Part shown: positions 13,401-25,400 of the stretch, one piece after another
How the letters are laid out: every line of letters starts with the position of its first letter
Position numbering within the stretch: position 1 is the first letter of the stretch
Source: Dreissena polymorpha
Lineage: Eukaryota > Mollusca > Bivalvia > Myida > Dreissenidae
Length of the DNA: 64,000 nt
Direction: 5' to 3'
Assembly (NCBI RefSeq): GCF_020536995.1
Contig: NC_068366.1
Location: forward strand, 26,671,137-26,735,136
The notes under the pieces: model-generated
Seen by the model: only the letters and a program-made list of their open reading frames with translations
Databases searched by the model: none
What the model was told of the DNA's origin: nothing
Translations under genes and position numbers: made by a program

Positions 13401-16400
13401 AACACATATTATTTGCAGTCACATACTATAGTTTGTTCAGTGATGTAAAAAAGGATTAAACAAGTATCAACCTAACATTTTTCAGCATCAGATCACAAGA
13501 AAAACGACAACCAGAAGGGACAAGACAGTAATTGGCCCAAAGAAGAATTTACAAAGTTACAGACAATCTTCCCTCAAGCCTTCTCAAACAGCTTAAAAAA
13601 CATCCAAACAAATGAGCTATACAATATTTTTGGAAAGTCGATTGAGGCTGAAATCGCCGAACAATTAGAGATGAACAAGGAGGTTGAGAAATATTTTAAA
13701 GAGATAATTACAATCTGTCACAAAAACAACAACCTATCTTCTACAGAAGAAAGGGAACTTCTCTTCAAAACAGTTCACCGTATAAGGACTGACAAGGAAA
13801 TTGTTAGTAAAGGAGTGATTTTGATACAATCAAGTGTAAAAGCACAAAGTGCAAAAGACATAAACAACTTCCTCCAAATTATCATTTTAGAATTAATTGC
13901 TGAAGTTATTAAAGCAAGAAGGCAACTTGAAGAAAAAACATCTGCAGCAAAATTATCTGAAATAAGTGACTCAGACAACAAAGTCCTATACTACATATCT
14001 GGATACATTATCAAATATTTGGAAAAAAAAACACTCAAAACAGAAAAATAAACAACTAAGGGACAGAAGTCTTAAAACAGTGTCAGCATTAACAAATTCT
14101 TCTGGTGCAGTATCCTTTACTGACAAATTTTCAGTGTGGTATGATAAAAAGAATCGAGGTGGACTCAAGAAGCCATGTGAAGACTTCTTTTGCATGATTC
14201 GTGAATTTGAGCGTGTGGTCAGGGAAAACCAATACACTGAACACAACATTGCCTCAAAAGAGGAAATTAAGGAAAAGGTCCTTGAAGCTTTCATGATTCA
14301 GCACTATGCCGACAAATTATTTTACTCTGAGTTTTCCTCTGAAGAGGATGTCAGTGACATGTGCTTTCTTGAAGACTGCCTTGAGATTTTTTTAACAATA
14401 AGAGGTTTTGCTATGGCTAGGGCCATTCAACGCACAATAAGTAGAGGAAAGATTTTTGACAAGTCAGCTCCATCAAAAAGTCTCAGAGGAAGTTTGAAAA
14501 GCATATCAGCCGATCAACTAAGCCGTAACTAAATACAATTGGTAGGTCAATAAAGAATATGAACTCCTGTACGAAATGTCACCAGGATTTGATGGCTTTG
14601 TAGAACTATTACATGTATTTGAGTGAAACTGAAGGGCAAGAACATTTAATGTTTCTTGTATTTGCTTGAAAGTAACAATTCAAAGTTGTGTTTCCTTCAA
14701 TGTTTTGTTTCCCCTAAATGTTGATACATATGTTTCTAATTTTATACCAATGATATGTGAATTTTATATCTGGAAATGTTACTCTTTATTACATCTTTAT
14801 CCTTATAACATATTATGTTCTATACAAATAAAATAATGCTTAAAATAGTTTTATTTTGATATAATCGCCATTTTCATTTAAATTGAGTTGCATAGGAATG
14901 TCACATGTTCGTTCACACTTTATATCAAACCGGCATTATAACACTTTGGATGTGATATTGCTAACAACTTTATTCAGAAAATGGATGTAGATGGAAGATG
15001 ATAGTGAATATGAAGATTTTTCTATCGAATCGTGGATGTATGCGCCAGCATTTAGTTACTGTACTGTCAGTAAGATACTTCTGAATATGATTAGGACATC
15101 AAGTCTTTTGCATATTCTCAGGATTACAAGCTCTTTGAAAATACAGATTTGTGAACATATAAGTGTCTTACTATGTTTAAAGCACATGTTGATATTAACA
15201 AAACACTATTTTAATGTCCTTTATTGTTATTCTACACTACAGTACAAGCGCGTAATAAGCAACACAGAATGGGTACTAAAACCAGTTCTGAATGGAAAGA
15301 ATTTCTAAATTGACATTCTAAAGTATTAACTGATTTTGATTTTCATCTACAACACTGTTATTTAATAAATAAAACTAGTTTCATGTTGTGAAAATGTTGC
15401 TAAGCTTATTAAAGCTTCAAATACAACTTTATTAATCATGATGATGACATTAAAACAAGGACATGGTGTTTGTCCAAGGGGGAATGGGACCATGGTGGCA
15501 TAGGGGCATCCCTTTGTCAGGCATAGGGATAAGGTTTATCATGCAAAGTTGACTTAATTGGGAAAGGGATATCTCTCATCTAATATCATACTGTGCCAGA
15601 CATAATCAAATTGAGATAATCCCTTGATAACAGATAAGGTGCATATCAACACACTAATAGCCATAAACTGTATGACACAAAAGGCATTTATGTATGGAAT
15701 ATATAATATACAGCACTAGTAACTGGTGTCAATTTGAGACCTTCCTTGATTGGTGTGTTGCTATGGATATTTAAGATATTAGTGCAGCAATTATCCTTCT
15801 ATTTTTGGCCCTTAACTAATTGATTCCAGATTTTATCCTTACTAAGTAATGAGTCAAAGCTGTTTATTGTTAACTTAATGAATACCAATTTCTAATAAAT
15901 ACAATTTATGCGCAACCCTTAGCATATTGTACTGTGATTTTTTCACTATAACATACATTCTGAATAGTGGTTCATACTTTGTGTGAGCGACTCATAACTT
16001 GATATATTTATGCTGTAGGTTGCACTTGTCCTGTTTATGTCTTTTACCAATTCAATATTAGTCTTAAATAATAAGCGATTGCTTCAAATCACTGTTTCCA
16101 ACGCATTCATGCATACATGCTCATGAAAATGAGAGAATTTTGAAAACTTAAGGCATTATGATGATGGATTTGCATGTTTCTAGCAACATAAATAACGAAG
16201 CAGTTTACAGAAATTGGAATTTGCCAATTAACAAAAAAGTTGTGCTTAAGAATCAAAATGTCTCTTTTTTAGGATTTCAATCAGCTTCGGATATATCTAT
16301 TCATAAAATAGAATTTATCGTTTGAATACAACTATAGATAAGTAAACTTTCATTCATCTTCTTTGAGCTATTACAAAGCTACGTGTTTTCAAAAAATGCA

Positions 16401-19400
16401 TTTAAAATATGCACCATACAGTTCATTGAAATGTAACATTGGTACAAACACAAACAATAATATAGCTTGTATTGACCAATCCATAAGAAAAAGCGGAGAC
16501 AAATGTTAATCTCAATTGTTTTGTTTAAATAATTGATTAAGGACTAGAATTGTATCATCATTGAGCTTAAACAAATCAAGAACTTTGCAAATAATGCAAA
16601 TTAAATGTACACCACACAATGCACTGAAGTGTACAATTTGTTAACCCTTAGCATGCTGGGAAATTTGTCGTCTGCTGAAGTGTCGTCTGCTGAATTTCTA
16701 AAATTAGCATTTTCTTAGATTTTTTTCACAGAATACTTTCAGAATAGCAAACAGTTTGAATCCTGATGAGACGCCACGTTTTGTGGTGTCTCATCTGGAT
16801 CCAAACAGTTTGCAAAGGCCTTTAAAATTCGATTCCAGCGCTGAAAGGGTTACGATACCAACATGAATAATATAGGGCTAGTATTTACAGAGCCTTGGCC
16901 CTTACGCAAAAAGCAATGACATATGTATACAAAACAGAAAGCGGTCTAACAATTAAAAAATGACTAAAGTTGTATTGTCCTTGAGCTTATACAAAGTTAT
17001 GAGTTAGTAAATAATGCAAATTAAATGTGAAACACACAATGCATTGAAGTGTCACATTTCTAAAGATACCAACATGATTATCATAGGTCAATTATTGACC
17101 GAGCCTTTTGAAAAGAGCATTGACATACACATTCAAAACCGAGACTGGTTAAAAAAAAAAAAAATGACTAAAATTGTATAATCTCTGAGCTAATACAAAA
17201 TTATGCCTTTGCAATTCATGTAAATAAATTGTGCACCACACAATTTATTGAGGTGTAACATTTGCAAAAATACCAACATGATCAAAATAGTGCTACTATT
17301 GACGGAGTCTATTGAAAAAAGCCTCAACATATGTTGATAACACGTTTAACTAAAAAAAATGAAAAATAACTGAAATTGTATCATCTTGGAGCTAATACAA
17401 AATTATGCCTTTGCAAATAATACAAATAAAATTAGCATCACTCAATGCGTTGAAATGTAATGTTTGTAAAGATACCCATAAGATTAATATAGGGCTAGTA
17501 TTGACTGAGCCTTTCAAAAAGAGCCACGACATATGTTGATCAAACTGATAGTGATTACAAAATAAAAAATGACTAAAGTTGTATAATCTTTGAGCTAATA
17601 CAAAATTATGCCTCTGCAAATAATACAAATAAAATTAGCATCACTCAATGCGTTGAAATGTAATGTTTGTAAAGATACCCATAAGATTTATATAGGGCTA
17701 GTACTGACTGAGCCTTTCAAAAATAGCCACGGCATATGTTGATGAAACTGAAAGTGGTAAAATATAAAAAAATGACTAAAATTGTATTGCCTTTGTGCTC
17801 ATTCAAAATCATGAATTTGCAAATAATACAAATAAAATTAGCATCACTCAATGCGTTGAAATGTAATGTTTGTAAAGATACCCATAAGATTAATATAGGG
17901 CTAGTACTGACTGAGCCTTTCAAAAATAGCCACGGCATATGTTGATGAAACTGAAAGTGGTAAAATATAAAAAAATGACTAAAATTGTATTGCCTTTGTG
18001 CTCATTCAAAATCATGAATTTGCAAATAATACAAATAAAATTAGCATCACTCAATGCGTTGAAATGTAATGTTTGTAAAGATACCCATAAGATTAATATA
18101 GGGCTAGTACTGACTGAGCCTTTCAAAAATAGCCACGGCATATGTTGATGAAACTGAAAGTGGTAAAATATAAAAAAATGACTAAAATTGTATTGCCTTT
18201 GTGCTCATTCAAAATCATGAATTTGCAAATAATACAAATAAAATTAGCATCACTCAATGCGTTGAAATGTAATGTTTGTAAAGATACCCATAAGATTAAT
18301 ATAGGGCTAGTATTGACTGAGCCTTTCAAAAAAAGCCACGACATATGTTGAAGAAACTGATAGTGGTAAAAATTAAAAAAATGACTTAAATTGTATTGCC
18401 TTTGTGCTCATTTAAAATCATGAATTTGCTAACAATACAAATAAAATTAGCATCACACAATGCGTTGAAATGTAACGTTTGTAAGAATACCAAAATCAAT
18501 AGTATAGAGCTTTATTTGACCAAGCCTTTTAAAAAAAGCCACGACACACGTTTCTCGGATTATGGAAGTGTAAACAATGATACGCATGATTTGGTGAAAA
18601 TACCCACCGTTGTTTTATAAGTAAATACAAAGAATAGTCGAAAACAAATGAAACAATAAGATGTATCAAACTCAACAAACCTTTGCAATGAATACTTCTG
18701 TGTTGGCAACACTTGGTTAATTTGTACTCTTATTATTTCTCGATTGCTTTGTCACGGTCTCGCTTTGTCAAAATGGCGGCTGTTTAAATTTGCCTCGAAG
18801 CGCGAAGTCTCGTTGGGTCGCAAGTCTCGTTCCCTTTTGCGTAACAACGCGATAGCTTGTTCTTCGGTTCAGTGAGTGTCTCATCCCTTTGTTTGTATAG
18901 GTCCCTGATTTAAGTCATTTAACACATTTGAGTATTTAATAATTTGTACAGGTAGCACCTTTTCATCACATATTTATCATCATTATATTATCATCATCCC
19001 TATGACTGCTTTTGTTACAAAACACAATCTTAATGCATGGAACATCTAGTACATGTATATCCATTACTGTTTATCCGAATACTTTACATGTCCGAAATAT
19101 GTTCACTTAAGAATGCCTTACCTGTTTACTTTAATAATCAAAATTTTCCTTGTTGCTATCTGGTTTAACAAACCTTATCAAATGTTTGTTAAATCCAGTT
19201 AATGCTTTCTCCATTATTGAATCACCATTACTTGTAATGTGAATCGCCAGCTTTGAATTGAACGCGGGTGTAATGTTACAATTCGTCCGCCATTTGCAAT
19301 GTTGATGGTCATGACACATTCGGTACCCCTCGCAGATTATCATAATCGGACTCGGGAGAAATACGGGTTGAAAGTAGTCCGCCCTCGTGATACCATTCTA

Positions 19401-22400
19401 AGAATGTTACAACAACAAAAACAATAACAACGATGGCGTCCATAATTCCTGTAGAGTTTGTACTTGCTCTGGCTTCAGAGCATAGAAAATCCCCATTTTC
19501 ATCTTTGCAAAATGTAAACAACTCGCAAAACCGGCCATGTTTGTTTTCACTATGTAATTTTGATTCGCGTAGGCCCGCGTAGGTAGACCGCAATACCGCT
19601 TCCGAAATGTGTATTCATACTATCTCCTTCGAGGTACTTATCCGATGTTTGACGGAAAGGGCCGAGAATGTGCGATTGGGTCATTACATAGCAATTTAAT
19701 TCTACTAGGATAATTTATATCTAATCGAGGAAATGTGTTTTCTCAATACTTATGTGTAGTATTATGACTTATAGTATAAAAAATGAACTGTGATTCCAGT
19801 GTATATAAGATGGGTGTTACTCGTAATTTTCGGTGGATTAACAAACTGACAAAACTCGCTGGACTTTATAGTGGATCTACGCAATTTATAGACCTTTGAT
19901 CAAGTTTGTTTTTCTTGAATTATTTTGGCCGGCTTTCTTTAACCGTGCTGTCTGCCAAAAACCTGCAATTATCGGATGGTCAATCAATTATAACGTAATC
20001 AGTAGACAACATGCGGCACGCGCGAAGAGGCACGAGTGTGTTGTTATAGCAACCAATATTAAGGGACTTCTTTGTCACGGTCAATTAACGATCCGTGCGG
20101 GGGGTTAATTGTGTCACCATTAGATAAACAACAAACAATAAACTTGCTTATCGCCTGCGGGCGGTAGCACGCCTTAGCAAAAATAATCGGGCGGCTTGAT
20201 TTTCGCTTTTCCGGTCTTGTTTACTAAAAAAAATCGGGCGACTTTATCTTCGCTTTTCTGGGCTTGTAGGGCGAAATCACGGGCGTAAGAGCGAAATTAT
20301 CGCTCATAGTCGCCCGTAGGGTAGTCCCTGAATTGGTGAAACATGAACTTGGTGGTGTCTTTTTAGAGAGGTAACTTCAGTGCTTCCTTAGTGGGCAATC
20401 ACAAAATCAATACCACCATGGCTGCTGTCATATTAAAAAATATATGATGAACTTCTTTTTTAATATAATGTACATTGATTGTTTTTAAAGCTTGAGTGGA
20501 TTTAGTAATAAAATGCATCCGGTATAACATATTAATTATTCACCTAAAAAGCATGTATGCTCCTCGCCCTTTGCGAAAATGGCTGCATAAAGAAGTCCCA
20601 CTTTTCATTTGTATTTGCAAAGTTTTTGTCTCTGCCATGACATTGAAATATATTTAATGAATTTGAAATGTCCACCATCACTGTCTCCACAAAAGTCAGT
20701 TGGACCTCAGACAATACAACTAAAAATGTAAAATGTCCAGTATGTTTTAGTTGAATACTGGCCTTCATACAGTGACAGGCCGGTTTAAGTTTTAAAAATA
20801 AGACATTTTCCCCAGTAATGGATTTATTACCTTTGCTGAGACTGCCATCATGAGACAACATGTCACGTGTAAAACTGGTCTTCTTTCCTCAAAGGTTAAT
20901 GTCAAAGTTAGAGCTCGAAGGTCAAATGTGGGAATAAAAAAGCTTGCAAATTCCAGTCTCAGTCATATACAGATGTATTTTGAAATGTGTTGGCACAAAT
21001 GTTAACAATCATAAGACACCATTTCAAGTGTATACACGTCACCAAACCTTTAAGGTCAAGGTCAAACTTCAAAATTTGGTCATAAATAGCTTGAAATTTT
21101 CTGTCTCAACCACAACATTGCCATGCCATATCTTTGTGGATTTTAAAATTACTGTGCACAAATCCAATCTATCTGAAGGTGAGATAAAACAACTGTGGTT
21201 TTGTCATTCATCATGCAAATTAAAAAGAACAACCACGAGGAAATTGAGTGTTGCTTGTACCAACGGTCTCATTACCTTGAAAGTCAACTTCACAGTTAGA
21301 CGTCAAAAGTCACATACACTTAGACGTCAAAAGTCACATTTTGCCTCAAACAGCTTGTTTGTAAACAAATGTTGTTTTGAGACAAACATGGAATGTGAGA
21401 GCATCTGTGTCTTATGTTTTGTTCTTTCCATATGTGTCGTGTTCTGAGAAAACTGAGCATAATGCATGTGCGTAAAGTGTCGTCCCAAATTAGCCTGTGC
21501 AGTCCGCACAGGCTAATCAGGGACAACACTTTCCGCCTTAATTGGATTTTTGCTAAGAAAAGACTTCATTTAAACGAAAATGTCATAAAAGTGGAAAGTG
21601 TTGTACCTGATTAGCCTGTGTGAACTGCACAGGCTAATCTGGGACGACACTTTACGCACATGCATTATGTCCAGTTTTCTCAGAACCCGACTCATATGGT
21701 ATAACCTAGAAAATGTGCTTTTGTGTTGCAGGCTAAAGAACGCAGAATGGAACTCATGAAGCATCGAGCTTTGCTGTCTTACAAAGAACTCAAGGCAAAA
21801 AGACAGAAGAAAATCAAAAGTAAAAGGTACGTGAAAATAATACTCAGGGTTAAACACTAACATTTTGACAACCCTTGTTCTTTCAATACTTTTAAGCCAA
21901 AGGACATGAAAAGAAAAATAGTCAATGGCCCCTAATATCTATCCCTATTATATTATATTCTGATTTTTGTCTTTTCATTTGATGGTGGAATTTATGAGAA
22001 TATACTTAATTCAATGTATGCTGTTGAGCAATTATGTTTTATTGTGCCATAAATTAGTGCTGAAATTTAAGTACACTTATGAAATCAAGTTATAACTCAT
22101 TTAAGCTTTTAGATATAACTCTTTTAGCAAATGCAAAATACTGTGTAATTTTGTCATGAATTGAACAATTATTTAATTTTAGTAAATGTTGCAATGAACA
22201 GCCACACTTGGAAAATTGGCTTCTTCCGATTAATACAAAATCCTGGTGTTTAAGCTATGTAGTGATCTATCATTGGATTGCTTAATTGAGCTATACCGTA
22301 TTTATTATCAGGTTCCATTTTGAATGAGTGATATCATATTCATGATCAGGTTTATGGGTAATGAGCTTTACCATATTCATGATCAGGTTCGATCATAAAT

Positions 22401-25400
22401 GAGCTATGCCATGTTCATGATTATGTTCCATTATAAATGAGCAATGACATATTCAAGATCAGATTCCATCATAAATGAGCTGTGCCATATTCATGATCAG
22501 ATTCCATCATAAATGAGCTATGCCATATTAATGATCAGATTCCATCATAAATGAGCTATGCCATATTCATGATCAGATTCAACATAAATGAGCTATGCCA
22601 TATTCATGATCAGCTTCCATCATAAATGAGCTTTGCTATATACATGATCAGGTTCCAACATTAATACGATATACCATTTTCAGAATCAGGTTCCATCATA
22701 AATGAACTTAATCAGCAAAAAGGCATGTTAAAGAATATTAAAATGGGTAAATGCAATTAAATATTTAGCATAAAAGACCCAGAATTCCCTATGTAAAAAT
22801 GTCATGAAGCAAATTTTCCAAATATCAGGAATTTTTATGTCCCCCACTATAGTAGTGGGGGACATATTGTTTTTGCCCTGTCTGTTGGTCTGTTGGTTGG
22901 TTGGTTGGTCTGTTGGTTTGCGCTAACTTTAACATTTGCAATAACTTTTGCAATATTGAAGATAACAACTTGATATTTGGCATGCATATATATCTCATGG
23001 AGCTGCACATTTTGAGTGGTGAAAGGTCAAGGTCATCCTTCAAGGTCAAAGGTCAAATATATGGGTCAAAATCGCTCATTTAATGTACACTTTTGCAATA
23101 TTTCAAAATTCAAGATAGCAACTTGATATTTGGCATGCATGTGTATCTCATGGAGCTGCACATTTTGAGTGGTGAAAGGTCATGGTCATGGTCATCTTTC
23201 AAGGTTAGAGGTCAAATATATGTGGCCAAAATCGCTCATTTGATGAGTACTTTTGCAATATTGAAGATAGCAACATGATATTTGGCATGCATGTGTATCT
23301 CATGGTGCTGCACATTTTGAGTGGTGAAAGGTCAAGGTCATCCTGCAAGGTCAAATATATTGGTCAAAATTGCTCATGTAATGTCACTTCTGCAATATTG
23401 AAGCTAGCAATTTTATATTTGACATGCATGTGTATCTTATGGAGCTGCACATTTTGAGTGGTGAAGGGTCAAGGTCATCCTTCAAGGTCAAACGTCATAT
23501 ATGGGGACATAGTGTTTCACAAACACATCTTGTTCGCATTGATTTTTCCCGATTGGCAGCTCACTGGTACTTTTTCATTCGATCCTGGGCATATTGTTTT
23601 GGCCTGTCTGTCATTGTACGTGTGTGTTTGTCCAAAACTTTAACCTTGGTCATAACTTTTGCAATATTTAAGATTTCAACTTGATATTTGGCATGCATGT
23701 GTATCTCATGGAGCTGCACATTTTGAGTGGTGAAATGTCAAGGTCATCCTTCAAGGTCAAAGGTCAAATATATGGCTTCAATGCGCAGTACGGGGCATTG
23801 TGTTTCACAAACACAGCTCTTGTTAATATTTGGCACAAAACAAACGCTGCATCATAAATGAGCAATGCCATATTCATGATCAGGTTCCATCGCATTCACA
23901 AGAAGGAGAAGCGGCATCATAAATGAGCAATACCATATTCATAATCAGGTTCCATCGCATTCTCAAGAAGGAGAAGCTGAAGGATGAGAAGCGTCTGCTG
24001 GAGACCCTGCAGAAGGAGGACCCAGAGAGTTTCCTGGAGAAGATAACACAGTGGGAGAAGGACCGCGTACAGGAGCGCATGAGTCTGAGACACCGAGGGG
24101 GAACCAAGTTTGCCAAACGACAGATGATCTATGCAAAGTTTGACGAAAAGGTACTGTGGGGGGTTATGTTTGTCGTTGAGTTTGTTGTACAGATAGTTAT
24201 TGTGTTGATGGTTATGTTACCATTGTTCACTGCACTGAGACAAAAACGGTTCTTGTCATTGTGCAAAAAAAGCCATGGTTCAATGTGTTTTTAGGTAAAA
24301 TTATGGGCTTTTATGCAGCCCATTCCCAATATCCAAAAGTATTTTTTTAGCTCACCTGATTGCTCGGGTGAGCTTTTGTGACCGGTCTTTGTCCGTCGTA
24401 TGTCCGTCCACCCGTCCGTCTGTTAACATTTGCTCGTAAACACTCTAGAGGCCACATTTCTTGTCCCATCTTCATGAAACTTGGTCAGAAGCTTTGTCTT
24501 AATGAAATCTCGGCCGAGTTCGAAACTGGGTTGTGCCGGGCCAAAAACTAGGTCACTAGGTAAAAAAAAAGAAAAACATTGTAAACACTGTAGAAGTCAC
24601 ATTTCATGCCCAATCTTCATGTTACTTTGTCAAAATGTTTGTCTTAATGATATCTTGGTTGAGTTCAAAAGTGGTTCCAATCCGTTTAAAAACACGGCCG
24701 CCAGTGGGCGGGTCAGTTTTCCTTATTTGGCTTTAGAGAAACCTTGTAAACGCTCTAAAAGTGACAATTTTTGCCCAATCATCATGAAAGTTGGTCAAAA
24801 CATTGGTTCAATTGATGTCTCAGACGAGTTCGAAAATGGTCGAGATCGGTGAAAAAACATGGCCGCCAGAAGGCGGGGCATTTTTCTCTATATGTATATA
24901 GTGGCTGGCAGTTTTCCCTATTTGGCTATAGAGAAACCTCGTTAACACTCTAGAAGGCACAATATTTGCCCAATCATCATGAAAGTTGGTCAAAACATTG
25001 GTTTTATTGATATCTCGGACGAGTTTGAAAATGGTCAGGATTGGTGAAAAAACATGGCCGCCAGAGGGCGGGGCATTTTTCTCTATATGTATATAGTGAA
25101 AACCTGAACACAGTAGAAGTCACATTTTTGGCCCAATTTTCATAAAACTTGCTCAGAACTTTTGTTTCCTTGATACGAGAGTTGGGTTCAAAAATGGTTC
25201 CGGTCAGCTGAATAACATGGCTGCTGAGAGGGGGGCAGTTTTCTCATTATGCCCCCCCCCCTTTCAAAGAAGAGGGGGTATATTGTTTTGCTCATGTCGG
25301 TCCGTCCGTCCACCAGATGGTTTCCAGATGATAACTCAAGAGCGCTTATGCCAAGGATCATGAAACTTCATAGGTACATTGATCATGACTCGCAGATGAC

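Larger units (their letters stand above)
6409..18907. mobile_element. P-superfamily DNA transposon, 12.5 kb, two nested genes
   Basis: Left end 6409-6433 and right end 18883-18907 are perfect 25-bp inverted repeats starting CAGGGACCTATACAAACAAA. They are flanked by an exact 7-bp TSD, ATTTAAG, at 6402-6408 and 18908-18914. Inside, a P/THAP9-type transposase is encoded on the - strand. A two-exon + strand gene spans it. There is a 203-bp tandem array near the right end, two excision-footprint-like scars, and at least four later insertions (9150, 9764, 13156, 16645). This is two to four times the length of typical P elements. Intact ends, TSD and transposase frame suggest moderate age. Confidence 0.85.
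6207..20330. mobile_element. Possible outer transposon shell with CAGGGACTACCCTA ends
   Basis: CAGGGACTACCCTAGGG at 6207-6223 faces its inverted partner at 20314-20330 (14 bp perfect, then one mismatch). The right side (20155-20330) is rich in GGGCGAC-type subterminal motifs. The 12.5-kb P element sits between these ends. If the pairing is right, an older element of ~1.6 kb was split by the P insertion. The flanks (ccatgat and aattggt) show no TSD, so the two ends may come from separate events. Confidence 0.3.

Noticed and set aside
14991-15308. 105-codon frame MEDDSEYEDFSIESW as a third P-element gene
   Set aside because: Starts acidic but becomes composition-typical of AT-rich non-coding DNA; no motif and no splice support.
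17717-18351. Repeated 69- and 73-codon frames
   Set aside because: Identical frames recurring every 203 bp are a product of the satellite unit.
19131-19593. Coding exon on the - strand right of the P element
   Set aside because: Two frames of 70 and 94 codons overlap in different phases. No family resemblance and no splice partner consistent with either.
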